In this document: one piece after another, positions 51,765 to 61,815 of the stretch | How the letters are laid out: the number at the start of each line of letters is the position of its first letter | Position numbering within the stretch: the first letter of the stretch is position 1 | Assembly (NCBI GenBank): GCA_020852955.1 | Contig: JADYZW010000014.1 | Coordinates: 21,071 to 85,070, forward strand | DNA from: Deltaproteobacteria bacterium | GTDB lineage: Bacteria > Desulfobacterota > Binatia > UTPRO1 | Direction: 5' to 3' | Length of the DNA stretch: 64,000 nt | The notes under the pieces: generated by a model | Told to the model about the DNA's origin: nothing | Databases searched by the model: none | The model's input: only the letters and a program-made list of their open reading frames with translations | Position numbers and translations under genes: made by a program

Positions 51765-52616
51765 ATGAAGATTCGGAAGGCGGTGCATGCGGGATATTGC
51801 TGGGGCGTCGAACGAGCGCTCGACATCGTGACGGACACGGCGGCGACGCACCCGGGCGAGATCGTCCGGACCCTCGGTCCGATCATCCACAACTCCCACG
51901 TGGTGCAATCGCTCGAGGAGAAGGGCGTGCAGCACGTGAACGGACTCGGCGAGCTCGTCAGCGGCGACACGGTGATCATCCGCACGCACGGCGTCCCGCC
52001 CGAGACCTACGAGCAGGCCAGGGCGCAGGACCTGAACGTCGTCGACGCGACCTGCCCACTCGTGACGCTCGTGCAGAGCAAAGCGAAGCAGCTCGTCCAG
52101 GAGGGATACCACCTCGTCATCTTCGGGAATCCGAAGCACCCGGAGGTCATCGGGACGATCGGGCACGCCGGCGGCAAGGCGACCGTCATCGAGCGCCCGG
52201 AGGACGTCGCGAAGGCGTCGTTCTCGAAGAAGGTCGGCGTGGTTGTGCAGACCACCCAGGAGATCGAGTTGCTGGCGTCGTTTCTCGCCGAGCTCGCGCC
52301 GCGCTGCAAGGAGCTCAAGATCTTCAATACGATCTGCAACCCGACGATCGAGCGGCAGGAGGCCGCGCGAGCGCTCGCGCGAGACGTCGAGGTAGTGATC
52401 GTCGTCGGCGGCAAGAACAGCTCGAACACCCGTCATCTCGCGGAGGTGTGTCGCGAGGAAGGCGCGGTGGCGCATCACATCGAGGACGCCGAGGAGCTCG
52501 ATCCGGCCTGGGTGAGGGGACGGAGCCAGGTCGGCGTCACCGCCGGCGCCTCGACGCCGGGCTGGCTCATGGATCAGGTCATCGAGCGCATCCAGGCGAT
52601 CGGCGACGGCGCCTGA
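51765..52616 (+). CDS. ispH: 4-hydroxy-3-methylbut-2-enyl diphosphate reductase
   Basis: A 283-residue IspH (LytB), last enzyme of the MEP isoprenoid pathway, making IPP and DMAPP. The [4Fe-4S] cysteines are Cys12 (GYCWGVERA), Cys97 (DATCPLV) and Cys191 (NTICNPTIERQEA). HNSHVV and GGKNSSNTRHL motifs complete the active site. It directly follows moaE by one base, so the genes are cotranscribed. A gap of 89 bp precedes the TPR lipoprotein. Confidence 0.95.
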   Translation: MKIRKAVHAGYCWGVERALDIVTDTAATHPGEIVRTLGPIIHNSHVVQSLEEKGVQHVNGLGELVSGDTVIIRTHGVPPETYEQARAQDLNVVDATCPLVTLVQSKAKQLVQEGYHLVIFGNPKHPEVIGTIGHAGGKATVIERPEDVAKASFSKKVGVVVQTTQEIELLASFLAELAPRCKELKIFNTICNPTIERQEAARALARDVEVVIVVGGKNSSNTRHLAEVCREEGAVAHHIEDAEELDPAWVRGRSQVGVTAGASTPGWLMDQVIERIQAIGDGA

Positions 52617-52705
52617 CACGCGCTCCGGAGCCGAAACACGCCGGAATCGTCGGAAGTCGCGTTGACGATTTTTCGACCCGCGTGATAGCTTCGCCGACTA
52701 CCACC

Positions 52706-54478
52706 ATGTCTCGCTCCGTCCGCGTCGGCTTGATGATCGCGGGGCTCGCGCTCGCTGCCGGATGCGGACCTGTCCGGCGCTCGCTGCCCGGCTCCCCCGC
52801 CGGTTCCGGTTGGAATCCGCAGGACAACCTGCGGCCGGGGCAGGGGGCCGCGATCGACGCAAAGACCGCCGCCATGGGCGACTTCCTGGTGGGCGAAGTC
52901 GCGTTGAACGACGGCAACTACGACGTCGGTCTGCAGGCCTTTCGCGCCGCGGTCGCGCACGATCCCGAGAGCCCGCTGCTGCGGCAGCGGCTCGCGATGC
53001 TGCTCGTGCGCAAGGGCATGCTCGCCGAGGCGCTCGGGCACTGCGAGAAGGTCGTCCAGCTCGAGCCGGAGAACACCGAGGCGCGGCTGCTCTACGCGGG
53101 CATCCTGTCGTCTCTCGATCGCCAGGAGGAGGCGGTCGCGCAGTACCGGCACGTGATCGAGATCGAGCCGAAGAACCAGGAAGCGTACCTCTATCTCGGC
53201 GCCCTCTACGGCAAGGAGAGGAAGTACGAGCAGGCGGTCGCGACCCTCGCCAAGCTGATCGAGCTCAACCCGCGCTCGGTCCTCGGGTACTACTACCTCG
53301 GCAGGGTCTACACCTCGGCGGGCCAGCTCGACCGTGCCGAGCGCTACTTTCGCGAGGCGCTCGCTCGGAATCCCCAGTCCGAGCTCATCCTGATGGACCT
53401 CGCCACGCTCTACGAGCTCCGCAAGGACTATCCGCGCGCCATCGAGCTCTACCAACAGATCCTCGCGCAGAACCCAGGGAGCGCGCTCGTCCGCAAGCGC
53501 CTCGGCGGCCTCTACATCGGGCAGAAGAAGCTCGACGAGGCGCTCTTGCAGTATCACGCGCTCGAGAAGATCGAGAACGATCCCGAAGAGACGCGCATCA
53601 AGATCGCGCTCATCTATTTCGAGAAGGGCGAATACGACCGCGCCGCGACCGAGCTCAATCTGGTGCTCGCGGCCGAGCCGGAGAACCAGCGGGTTCGCTA
53701 CTACCTCGGCTCCGTGTACGCGCAGACCCAGGAATGGGGAAAGGCCGTCGAGCAGCTGCAGCGCATCGAGCCCGACTCGGAGTACTACGTCGACGCGCGG
53801 ATCCAGCTGGCCGCCGTGTACCAGCGGCAGGACAAGGCGCCGGCCGCGATCAAGGAGATCCAGCAGGCGCTCCAGGTCAAGGCGAAGAACGTCGAGCTGC
53901 TGGCCTATCTCGCCGCGTTGCACCGCGAGGAGAAGCAGTATCCGCAGGCGATCTCGGCGCTCGAGCAGGCGGTGAGCCTCGAGCCCGACAACGACCAGCA
54001 CGTCTTCTCGCTCGGCGCCACCTACGACGAGGCGAAGAACAAGTCGAAGGCCATCGAGATGATGCAGCGCGCGATCGCGATCAACCCGCAGAATGCCGCC
54101 GCGTTGAACTACCTCGGCTACACCTACGCGGAGCTCGGAGAGCGGCTCGACGAGGCGGAGAAGCTCATCCGCCGCGCCCTCGCGATCGAGCCCGACGACG
54201 GCTTCTACATCGACTCCCTCGGCTGGGTGTACTACATGCGCGGCGACTATCCGCGCGCCGTCGAGCAGCTCGAGCGCGCCATCGAGCACGCCGGCGACGA
54301 TCCGACCGTCACCGAGCACCTCGGCGACGCGTACGAGAAGACCGGGAAGTCGCGTGACGCGATCCGCGTGTACCAGGAGGCGCTCGGCAAGGCGAAGGAG
54401 CCGGAGCAGATCGATCGGTTGAGGGGCAAGCTGCGCGCCCTCGGTGCCGGGAACCGAGCGGGTGCGGCCGAGCTGTAG
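52706..54478 (+). CDS. TPR-repeat outer-membrane lipoprotein
   Basis: A 590-residue lipoprotein: lipobox LAAGC (Cys20), then about 15 tetratricopeptide repeats covering residues 55-575, with helix pairs of the type YLYLGALYGKERKYEQAVATL. TPR proteins of this size scaffold envelope or secretion complexes. A late repeat (INPQNAAALNYLGYTYAELG) is typical for bacterial TPR lipoproteins. Its end overlaps the next lipoprotein gene by 35 nt. The start is the ATG just before the signal sequence. Confidence 0.88.
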   Translation: MSRSVRVGLMIAGLALAAGCGPVRRSLPGSPAGSGWNPQDNLRPGQGAAIDAKTAAMGDFLVGEVALNDGNYDVGLQAFRAAVAHDPESPLLRQRLAMLLVRKGMLAEALGHCEKVVQLEPENTEARLLYAGILSSLDRQEEAVAQYRHVIEIEPKNQEAYLYLGALYGKERKYEQAVATLAKLIELNPRSVLGYYYLGRVYTSAGQLDRAERYFREALARNPQSELILMDLATLYELRKDYPRAIELYQQILAQNPGSALVRKRLGGLYIGQKKLDEALLQYHALEKIENDPEETRIKIALIYFEKGEYDRAATELNLVLAAEPENQRVRYYLGSVYAQTQEWGKAVEQLQRIEPDSEYYVDARIQLAAVYQRQDKAPAAIKEIQQALQVKAKNVELLAYLAALHREEKQYPQAISALEQAVSLEPDNDQHVFSLGATYDEAKNKSKAIEMMQRAIAINPQNAAALNYLGYTYAELGERLDEAEKLIRRALAIEPDDGFYIDSLGWVYYMRGDYPRAVEQLERAIEHAGDDPTVTEHLGDAYEKTGKSRDAIRVYQEALGKAKEPEQIDRLRGKLRALGAGNRAGAAEL

Positions 54479-55283
54479 CGGTCGCGCGCCGGTCGCGGCG
54501 CTGGCGGTCGTCGCGCTGCTCGCGTCGGCGTGCCAGCCGGGAAGGCTGCGGCCACGGTTGCCGGAGGCGACGCCCTCGGCGGAACGGTGCCTCGCCGCGC
54601 TCGCGGCGCGGCGCGCCGCCGTCCAGTCGATCCGCGGCTTCGCGCAGATCGCGTACGAGGCGGGCGAGGACGGCGTCGGCGCCCGGCACGCGACCCTGGT
54701 GCGCGGTCCCGACCATTTCCGGCTCGAGGTGCTGACGCCGCTCGGCGCGTTGGCGGTGATCGCGAGCGACGGGCGCGAGCTCGTCGTGTACGCGCGCCGG
54801 GAAGCGAAGATCTATCGCGGCCCCGCGACCGCGGCGAGCGTCGGGGCGTACGCGGGGGTGCCGATCGGCGTCGCGGACGTGACGTCGGTGTTGCTCGGGA
54901 TGCCGCCGGAGCGCCGGCCGATCGGGGCCGTGTCGGTGAGGCGCGACGAGGCGGTCGGGGCGTTCGAGGTCGCCATGCCCGTCGCGGAGGGGCGCGCGAT
55001 CGTCTGGCTCGAACCCGGAACGCTCGCGCCCATCGCGAGCGAGACGCCGCTCGAGGGCGGCGTGAAGCTGCGGGTCGCGTTCGGCGGGTACCGGGCGATC
55101 GGATCCGTGCGGTTTCCGCACGCGATCGACCTGCAGGCCGAGCCCGGTGATCGTGTCGTGCGCGTGCGCTACGCTTCGCCGTCGATCAACACCGAGATCG
55201 GGGACAATCTGTTCAGCTTTCCGCCGCGCCCGGGCCTCGAGGAGCTGGAGATCGACCGGTATGCCGCAGGGGGGGGACGATGA
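54444..55283 (+). CDS. LolA-fold lipoprotein (DUF4292-like)
   Basis: A 279-residue lipoprotein with lipobox LLASAC (Cys30) and a beta-rich body (QSIRGFAQIAYEAGE, DHFRLEVLTPLGALAVI, YRAIGSVRFPHAIDLQ). This is the pattern of LolA/DUF4292-like lipid-carrier folds, and a similar lipoprotein closes the polyketide-like cassette at 29.3 kb. A second GTG six codons in could also be the start. It overlaps its upstream neighbour by 35 nt and the substrate-binding protein gene by 4 nt. Confidence 0.75.
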   Translation: MPGTERVRPSCSGRAPVAALAVVALLASACQPGRLRPRLPEATPSAERCLAALAARRAAVQSIRGFAQIAYEAGEDGVGARHATLVRGPDHFRLEVLTPLGALAVIASDGRELVVYARREAKIYRGPATAASVGAYAGVPIGVADVTSVLLGMPPERRPIGAVSVRRDEAVGAFEVAMPVAEGRAIVWLEPGTLAPIASETPLEGGVKLRVAFGGYRAIGSVRFPHAIDLQAEPGDRVVRVRYASPSINTEIGDNLFSFPPRPGLEELEIDRYAAGGGR

Positions 55284-56974
55284 CGCGAGGACTCGTGTTG
55301 GCGGCGTGCGCCGTCGTGGCGCTGGTCGGGACGGCCGGATGCCGTAAGGGCGGTGAGGACCGTCTCCGCCGCGGCGACCGCCTGGTCACGGCGACGATCA
55401 GCGATCCGAAGACGTTCAATCCCCTCTTGTCCGTGGACTCCGCATCCACGGAGGCGGTCGGCGACGTGTTCGAGGGACTCGTGCGTCTGAACCCGAAGAC
55501 GAAGCTCCCCGAGCCGGTGCTCGCCGCCTCGTGGGAGCACGACGAGGCCGGCACGACGTGGACCTTCCATCTGCGCGAAGGCGTCACCTGGCACGACGGG
55601 GCTCCATTCACCGCGGACGACGTCGCGTTCTCGTTCGAGGCGGTCTTCGACCCGCAGGTGCCGAACAGCGTGAAGCACGTCCTCATGGTCGCCGGCCAGC
55701 CGATGCGTACGGAGGTCGTCGATCCGCATACCATCAAGGTCATGATGGCGGAGCCGTTCGCGCCGCTCCTGAACAGCATCGGCTTCGACATCCTGCCGAA
55801 GCACCTCCTCGGGCAGGCGCTGAAGGACGGCACGTTCACGCAGACCTGGGGCATCGACACGCCGCCCGAGAAGATCGTCGGCACGGGGCCGTATCGCCTC
55901 GTGCGCTACGTGCCCGCGCAGCTCCTGCAATACGCGCGCAACCCCACCTACTGGATGCGGGACGAGGCGGGAGGTGCGCTGCCGCGCCTCGCCGAGCGCA
56001 CCAGCCTGATCGTCCCGGACCAGAACACGATGTATCTGAAGTTCCTGGATCGGCAGCTGCACACGTATTCGCCGCGTCCGGAGGAGATCGACGATCTCCG
56101 CAAGCGCGCCGAGGAGCTCGAGATCACGCTCGACAAGATCGGCCTCGATACGGGCATGCTGTTCGTGACCTTCAATCGCAACCCGGCGCACTACGTGAAG
56201 GACGGGAAGGCCGACCCCCGGCTGGCCTGGTTCACCGATCCGAAGTTCGCGCAGGCCATCGCCCACAGCCTCGACAAGCGGAGCATGATCCAGAACACCT
56301 ATTTCGGGTACGGGGAGCCCGCGGTCTCGGCGATCTCGCCCGAGAACACCGCCTACTACAACCCGGACCTGGCGCCGTACGCGTACGATCTCGATGCGGC
56401 CCGTCGTCTGCTCGACGAGGGCGACTATCGCGATCGCGACGGTGACGGCGTCCGCGAGGACGCGCAGGGACATCCGCTCGAGTTCGAGCTCTCCACGAAC
56501 GCCGGCAATCAAGTGCGCGAGCGGCTGTGCTCGATCATGAAAGAGGACTGGACGAAGCTCGGCATCAAGGTGAACTACCGCCCGCTCGACTTCACGACGC
56601 TCGTCGAGAAGCTTTCGACGAACTTCGACTGGGACGCGATGGTCATGGGGTTCACCGGAGGAGTCGAGCCGCACGCGAGCGCGAATCTCCTGCGCTCGTC
56701 GGGGAACCTCCACATGTGGCGGCCGAACCAGCAGACGCCGGCGACGCCGTGGGAGGCCGAGATCGATCGCGAGCTCGCGGCCGGGGCCCGCGAGCTCGAT
56801 CCTCGAAAGCGCGTGACGCACTACTGGAAGATCCAGGAGATCCTTCACCGGGAGCTGCCGATGATCCAGCTCGTGCGGCAGCAACGCTTCATCGCGGCGA
56901 AGTCGTATCTCGTCGATTTCGTCCCGACCGTGTGGGGCATCTACGAGCCGGAACGAATCGCCATCCGTCCCTGA
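55280..56974 (+). CDS. Peptide ABC transporter substrate-binding lipoprotein (SBP_bac_5)
   Basis: A 564-residue solute-binding protein of the dipeptide/oligopeptide class with lipobox GTAGC (Cys21). Signature parts: TISDPKTFNPLL, ASWEHDEAGTTWTFHLREG, TWHDGAPFTADDVAFSF, KIVGTGPYRLVRY, VPDQNTMYLKFL. It binds the ligand outside the inner membrane and delivers it to the permeases encoded next. The start overlaps the upstream lipoprotein stop. Whether it binds peptides, nickel or heme cannot be told. Confidence 0.92.
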   Translation: MTRGLVLAACAVVALVGTAGCRKGGEDRLRRGDRLVTATISDPKTFNPLLSVDSASTEAVGDVFEGLVRLNPKTKLPEPVLAASWEHDEAGTTWTFHLREGVTWHDGAPFTADDVAFSFEAVFDPQVPNSVKHVLMVAGQPMRTEVVDPHTIKVMMAEPFAPLLNSIGFDILPKHLLGQALKDGTFTQTWGIDTPPEKIVGTGPYRLVRYVPAQLLQYARNPTYWMRDEAGGALPRLAERTSLIVPDQNTMYLKFLDRQLHTYSPRPEEIDDLRKRAEELEITLDKIGLDTGMLFVTFNRNPAHYVKDGKADPRLAWFTDPKFAQAIAHSLDKRSMIQNTYFGYGEPAVSAISPENTAYYNPDLAPYAYDLDAARRLLDEGDYRDRDGDGVREDAQGHPLEFELSTNAGNQVRERLCSIMKEDWTKLGIKVNYRPLDFTTLVEKLSTNFDWDAMVMGFTGGVEPHASANLLRSSGNLHMWRPNQQTPATPWEAEIDRELAAGARELDPRKRVTHYWKIQEILHRELPMIQLVRQQRFIAAKSYLVDFVPTVWGIYEPERIAIRP

Positions 56975-56977
56975 ACG

Positions 56978-57961
56978 ATGGCGCGCTTCGTTCTCCTCCG
57001 GATGGCTCAGATGGTCCCGCTGCTGATCGGGATCACGTTCCTCTCGTTCGTGGTGGTCGATCTCGCGCCCGGGGACTTCTTCGACACGTTGAGCATGAAC
57101 CCGTCGATCTCGCCGGACATGATCCGCGAAATGAAGCAGGAGTTCGGGTACGGACAGCCGCTTCCGGTGCGCTATGGGCGCTGGCTCTGGCGGGTCGCGC
57201 ATCTCGATCTCGGCATGTCGATCGCCTACCGCGTCGGCGTGCTCGATCTCATCGAGAGCCGGGCGGCAAACACGGTCGTTCTGGCGGTCGCGAGCATGAC
57301 GTTCAGCTGGGCGCTCGCGATCCCCATCGGCATCGTCGTGGCGCTCCGGCGCGGGACGCTCCTGGATCGCTCGCTGTCGTTCGTCGCGTTCTTCGGCATG
57401 TCGGTACCGAGCTTCTTCCTCGCGTTCTTGCTGATGTACCTCGCGCTCGCGACGGGCTGGTTCCCGGTGGGCGGGACGACGTCGCTCGACTATCCGATCC
57501 TCTCTCCCATGGAGAAGATCGGCGATCGCCTCGCGCATCTCGTGCTGCCCGTCATCGTACTCGGCACCGGCGGGATGGCGAGCTTGATGCGGCTGATGCG
57601 CAGCCAGTTGCTCGAGATCCAGAGCGCCGACTACGTGCGGACCGCGCGCGCCAAGGGCGTGCCCGAGTGGATCGTCGTTTCGAAGCACATCCTGCGGAAC
57701 GCGCTGAATCCGTTCGTGACGCTCGCCGGGTACGAGCTCGGGACGCTGCTCGGCGGGGCCGCGCTCGTCGAGGCGGTGATGAATCTCCAGGGCCTCGGGA
57801 CGCTGATGCTCGACGCGGTGCGCTCGCTCGACCTGTATCTCGTGATGGGATCGGTGCTGATGAGCTCCGTCCTGCTCCTGCTCGGGAACCTGCTCGCGGA
57901 CGTCGCGCTCACGCTCGTCGACCCACGCATCGATTTTTCGCATCTCGAGGCGGTGCGCTGA
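56978..57961 (+). CDS. Peptide ABC transporter permease (DppB-like)
   Basis: A 327-residue inner-membrane permease with six predicted segments, beginning MARFVLLRMAQMVPLLIGI. The conserved EAA loop reads DYVRTARAKGVPEWIVVSKH. It starts 3 nt after the substrate-binding gene and ends one base before the next permease. With the other genes it forms a complete importer. Confidence 0.92.
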   Translation: MARFVLLRMAQMVPLLIGITFLSFVVVDLAPGDFFDTLSMNPSISPDMIREMKQEFGYGQPLPVRYGRWLWRVAHLDLGMSIAYRVGVLDLIESRAANTVVLAVASMTFSWALAIPIGIVVALRRGTLLDRSLSFVAFFGMSVPSFFLAFLLMYLALATGWFPVGGTTSLDYPILSPMEKIGDRLAHLVLPVIVLGTGGMASLMRLMRSQLLEIQSADYVRTARAKGVPEWIVVSKHILRNALNPFVTLAGYELGTLLGGAALVEAVMNLQGLGTLMLDAVRSLDLYLVMGSVLMSSVLLLLGNLLADVALTLVDPRIDFSHLEAVR

Positions 57962-57962
57962 C

Positions 57963-58985
57963 GTGGCCCGGCGGCGCAGGCCGATGAGCTGGCCGGTCCG
58001 TGCGAGCGTCGTACTGCTCGGGCTCTTCTATGGCGTGGCCCTGTTCGCGCCGTTCGTCGCGCCGTACGACTACGCCGAACAGAACCGCGCCTTTCCGAAC
58101 TGTCCGCCGTCGCGGCTGCACCTGAACCCGCTCGGGCTCTGGATGACGGAAGGCGCGTTCTACACGCACCCGTATGTGCTCGCGCCCGGCACCGGACGGC
58201 GGTACGACGCGTCGACGGAGAAGGTGCCGCTCGCATGGTTCACCCGCGGCAGCCTGCTCACGACCGGGGATCCGGCCGCGCGGGTGTTCCTCCTCGGGAC
58301 CGACGGCCTCGGGCGCGACCTCTTCTCGCGGATCGTCTACGGCAGCCGCATCAGCCTGACCGTCGGGCTCCTCGGGGTCGCGATCAGCTTCGCGATCGGC
58401 CTCACGGTCGGGTCCGTCGCGGGATACGTCGGGGGGCGCCTGGACGACGTCGTCATGCGCGGCACCGAGGTGCTGATGTCGCTGCCGTCCTTCTACTTCC
58501 TTCTGGCGCTCGCGGCCATCATTCCGCCGTCGCTCGGCTCGGCGCAGACGTTCCTGATGATCGTCGTCATCATGAGCTTCATCCGCTGGGCCGGATTCGC
58601 GCGCATCATCCGCGGAATGGTGTGCTCCATCCGCGAGCTCGACTACGTCCAGAGCGCTCGCGCTCTCGGCGGCGGCCGGGCGCGCATCATCCTACGCCAC
58701 GTCGTCCCGTCGACCTTCGGCTACACCATCGTCGCCGCGACCCTGAGCATTCCCGGCTTCATCCTCGGGGAGAGCGCGTTGTCGCTGCTCGGGCTCGGCA
58801 TCCAGGAGCCGGACGCGAGCTGGGGCAACCTGCTGGCCGACGCGCAGAACGTCCAGAGCATCGCGCAATTCCCGTGGATTCTTTCGCCGGGAGTGTTCAT
58901 TTTCTTGACGATCATGGCGTTCAACTTCCTCGGCGACTATCTCCGCGACACGCTCGATCCGCGGAGCGTCGGTGCCGGCGGATGA
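57963..58985 (+). CDS. Peptide ABC transporter permease (DppC-like)
   Basis: A 340-residue permease starting at GTG. After the first membrane segment comes an unusually long periplasmic stretch of about 90 residues (from FVAPYDYAEQN to the usual LLGTDGLGRDLFSRIVYGSR), longer than in standard DppC. Five more segments and the EAA loop DYVQSARALGGGRARIILRH follow. It overlaps the first ATPase gene by 4 nt. Confidence 0.9.
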   Translation: MARRRRPMSWPVRASVVLLGLFYGVALFAPFVAPYDYAEQNRAFPNCPPSRLHLNPLGLWMTEGAFYTHPYVLAPGTGRRYDASTEKVPLAWFTRGSLLTTGDPAARVFLLGTDGLGRDLFSRIVYGSRISLTVGLLGVAISFAIGLTVGSVAGYVGGRLDDVVMRGTEVLMSLPSFYFLLALAAIIPPSLGSAQTFLMIVVIMSFIRWAGFARIIRGMVCSIRELDYVQSARALGGGRARIILRHVVPSTFGYTIVAATLSIPGFILGESALSLLGLGIQEPDASWGNLLADAQNVQSIAQFPWILSPGVFIFLTIMAFNFLGDYLRDTLDPRSVGAGG

Positions 58986-59956
58986 TCGCATCGTCCGCGC
59001 CGTTGCTCGTCGTGAAGGACCTGCATACCCGGTTCGAGACCGCCGACGGGCTCGGGAGGGCCGTCGACGGCGTGAGCTTTGCGGTCGACGCCGCCCGTAC
59101 GCTCGGGATCCTCGGAGAATCGGGGTGCGGCAAGAGCGTCACCGCCCTCTCGATCTTGCGCCTCGTGGGTCCGCCGGGCCGCGTGGTCTCCGGCGAGATC
59201 CTCTACCGCGGCGAAGACTTGCTGCGTCGTTCCGAGCGCGAGATGCGGGCGATCCGCGGCGGGGAGATCGCCATGATCTTCCAGGAGCCGATGACCTCGT
59301 TGAATCCCGTCTTCACGATCGGCAACCAGATCGGCGAGGCGATCAGGATCCACCAGCGCTTGGATCGCTCCGCCGTGCGCGCGCGCGTCGTCGAGGCGCT
59401 CCGCAAGGTCGAGATCCCGGAGCCCGAACGGCGCGCCAAGAGTTATCCGCACGAGCTCTCCGGCGGGATGCGGCAGCGGGCCATGATCGCGATGGCGCTC
59501 GCCTGCGAGCCGAGCCTCCTCATCGCGGACGAGCCGACGACCGCCCTCGACGTGACGATCCAGGCGCAGATCCTCGAGCTCCTGCGCGGTCTGCGCGGTT
59601 CGCTCGGCATGGCGATGATCCTCATCACGCACGATCTCGGCATCGTGGCCGAGCAGGCGGACGACGTGGCCGTCATGTACGCCGGACGGATCGTCGAGTA
59701 CGCGTCGGTGACGGAGGTGTTCGAGCGGCCGCTGCACCCGTATACGGTCGCGTTGATGCACGCCGGGGGCCAGCGTGACGGTGCGCCGCGGCGGCGCTTG
59801 GAGGCGCTGCCGGGCGCCGTGCCGAGCCTCTTTCAGCGGCCGAGCGGGTGCCGATTCCGCGACCGGTGTCCGCGCGCCGTCGCGGAATGCGCCGACGTCG
59901 ATCCGCCTCTCGAGGAGAAGGCGTTGCGTCACGCGGCAGCCTGCATCCGCGTATGA
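58982..59956 (+). CDS. Peptide ABC transporter ATP-binding protein (DppD-like)
   Basis: A 324-residue ATPase. Walker [14 protein letters not shown]-loop [12 protein letters not shown], signature [15 protein letters not shown], Walker [14 protein letters not shown] and the switch His in ILITHDLG are all present. The C-terminal [12 protein letters not shown] is the oligopeptide-type cysteine domain. Start and end overlap the neighbouring genes by 4 nt each. Confidence 0.93.
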   Translation: MIASSAPLLVVKDLHTRFETADGLGRAVDGVSFAVDAARTLGILGESGCGKSVTALSILRLVGPPGRVVSGEILYRGEDLLRRSEREMRAIRGGEIAMIFQEPMTSLNPVFTIGNQIGEAIRIHQRLDRSAVRARVVEALRKVEIPEPERRAKSYPHELSGGMRQRAMIAMALACEPSLLIADEPTTALDVTIQAQILELLRGLRGSLGMAMILITHDLGIVAEQADDVAVMYAGRIVEYASVTEVFERPLHPYTVALMHAGGQRDGAPRRRLEALPGAVPSLFQRPSGCRFRDRCPRAVAECADVDPPLEEKALRHAAACIRV

Positions 59957-60957
59957 GTGCGCCGATCGTCAGCAACGACGCGGCGCCGCTCGTCGAGGCG
60001 CGGGGCCTGACCAAGCACTATCCCGTCGGGGGAGGATTCTTCGCGCGCGAGAAGCTCGTGGTGCGAGCGCTGGACGGCGTGGATCTCGCCCTTCGCCCGG
60101 GCGAGACGCTCGGGATCGTCGGCGAGTCGGGCTGCGGGAAGTCGACGCTCGGGCGCTGCTTGCTTCGGCTGGTCGAGCCGACCGCCGGCGAGGTGCGATT
60201 CGACGGTCGCGACGTGCTGACGCTGCCGGCGGCGGATCTCCGCCGCATGCGTCGCGCCATGCAGATCATCTTCCAGGATCCCTACGCCTCGTTGAATCCG
60301 CGCATGCGGGTGGGCGCCATCGTCGCCGAGGGCATCGAGGTCCACGGGCTCGCGGAGGGAGCGGAGAAGCGCCGCCGGGTCGAGGAACTGCTGCGCCAGG
60401 TCGGTCTCGGCTCCGAGCACGCGGACCGGTACCCGCACGAGTTCAGCGGCGGGCAGCGCCAGCGGATCGGCATCGCTCGGGCGCTCGCCGTCGGACCGAG
60501 GTTCATCGTCGCCGACGAGCCGGTGTCGGCTCTCGATCTCTCGATCCAGGCGCAGGTGCTGAACCTGCTCATGGATCTGCAGGAGCAGATGGGCCTCGCG
60601 TATCTCTTCATCTCGCACGACCTGCGCGTCGTGGAGCACATCAGCCATCGCGTCGCGGTGATGTATCTCGGCCGGATCGTGGAGCGCGCGCCGCGCGCCT
60701 TGCTGTACGCGAATCCCCGCCATCCCTATACCCGCGCCCTTCTGGCGGCCGTGCCGGTCGCCGATCCGCGCCACCGGCCGGTGCGAGCGCCGCTCCAGGG
60801 CGACGTGCCGAGCCCGCTCAAGCCCCCGAGCGGATGCTCGTTCCATCCGCGATGTCCGTATGCGGAGCCGCGCTGCCGCAGCGACGTGCCGGCGCTCGTC
60901 GAGGGTGCGGGCGGGCACGCGGTCGCGTGTCACGTCTTTCCCGCACCGACGGAATGA
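59953..60957 (+). CDS. Peptide ABC transporter ATP-binding protein (DppF-like)
   Basis: A 334-residue ATPase. Walker [14 protein letters not shown]-loop [14 protein letters not shown], signature [15 protein letters not shown], Walker [15 protein letters not shown] and the [16 protein letters not shown] end are seen. It pairs with the previous ATPase. The 14-nt gap to the bactofilin gene suggests the latter is cotranscribed. Confidence 0.93.
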   Translation: MSAPIVSNDAAPLVEARGLTKHYPVGGGFFAREKLVVRALDGVDLALRPGETLGIVGESGCGKSTLGRCLLRLVEPTAGEVRFDGRDVLTLPAADLRRMRRAMQIIFQDPYASLNPRMRVGAIVAEGIEVHGLAEGAEKRRRVEELLRQVGLGSEHADRYPHEFSGGQRQRIGIARALAVGPRFIVADEPVSALDLSIQAQVLNLLMDLQEQMGLAYLFISHDLRVVEHISHRVAVMYLGRIVERAPRALLYANPRHPYTRALLAAVPVADPRHRPVRAPLQGDVPSPLKPPSGCSFHPRCPYAEPRCRSDVPALVEGAGGHAVACHVFPAPTE

Positions 60958-60971
60958 TTTAGGAAGACGTC

Positions 60972-61427
60972 GTGGGGGAGCGTGGGCATCCGCGGCGGAG
61001 CGCGCCGCCGAAGCCGGCGGCGCCGCGTCCGATTCCGGCGCGCGCGCCCGAGGCGGGCATCCTCGGTTTCCGCGAGGTGCGCACCGTCCTCGACAAGGGG
61101 ACGCAGGTCAACGGGAAGCTCAGCTTCACCGCCCCGACGCGGATCGAGGGGCGTCTGCGTGGGGAGGTGCGGGCGACCGATCTCCTCGAGATCGGCGTGT
61201 CCGGCGTGGTCCACGGTTCGGTCTGGGCCAGGAGTCTCGTCGTCGCGGGGGAGATCCGGGGCCGGGTGCTCGGCGCCGAGCGAGTGGAGATCCAATCCGG
61301 CGCGCACGTCCACGGCATCATCGAGGCCCGGACGCTGCTGGTCGCGGAGGGCGCGGTGCTGGACGGCGACGTCCGGATGGTGCACGAGGACGACGTCGTC
61401 GCGTTGGACGAGCCCGCACGCGGCTGA
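60972..61427 (+). CDS. Bactofilin-family polymer-forming protein
   Basis: A 151-residue protein: a Pro/Ala/Arg-rich flexible head (about 28 residues), then a right-handed beta-helix of bactofilin type (GTQVNGKLSFTAPTRIEGRLRGEV, core motifs GVVHGSVWARSLVVAG), and an acidic tail. Bactofilins form filaments that scaffold cell-wall or polar machinery. It is downstream of the peptide importer and convergent with rplS. The ATG used has GGGGGAG region near it and no better alternative. Confidence 0.82.
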   Translation: MGERGHPRRSAPPKPAAPRPIPARAPEAGILGFREVRTVLDKGTQVNGKLSFTAPTRIEGRLRGEVRATDLLEIGVSGVVHGSVWARSLVVAGEIRGRVLGAERVEIQSGAHVHGIIEARTLLVAEGAVLDGDVRMVHEDDVVALDEPARG

Positions 61428-61449
61428 CCGCGCGCGGGCCGCGGGTCTC

Positions 61450-61815
61450 CTAGCCGTTCTTGGTGGTGCGGCTCGACGTATCCTCCTCGATGCGGGCGGC
61501 CTTACCGGAGAGCTCGCGCAGGTAGTAGAGCTTCGCTCGACGCACCTTGCCGTAGGAGACCACCTCGATCTTGTCGACGCGTGGCGAGTGCAGCGGGAAC
61601 GTCCGCTCCACCCCGACGCCGTAGGAGGTCTTGCGCACCGTGAAGGTCTCGCGGACGCTGCCGCCGCTCCGACGGATGCACACGCCTTCGAAGAGCTGAA
61701 TGCGTTCCTTGTCCCCCTCGACGATGCGTACGTGGATGCGAAGGGCGTCCCCCGGACGGAACGCCGGCTGTCCCTCTTTCAGCTGCTGCTGCTCGATGCT
61801 TTCGATGATGTTCAT
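61450..61815 (-). CDS. rplS: Ribosomal protein L19
   Basis: A 121-residue L19, with [31 protein letters not shown] and [15 protein letters not shown], which are near-invariant in the family. An AGGAGG precedes the ATG. Its start overlaps the stop of the upstream methyltransferase gene by 4 nt, as is usual in the trmD-rplS operon. The C-terminal tail is charged and slightly extended. Confidence 0.96.
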   Translation of the reverse strand: MNIIESIEQQQLKEGQPAFRPGDALRIHVRIVEGDKERIQLFEGVCIRRSGGSVRETFTVRKTSYGVGVERTFPLHSPRVDKIEVVSYGKVRRAKLYYLRELSGKAARIEEDTSSRTTKNG

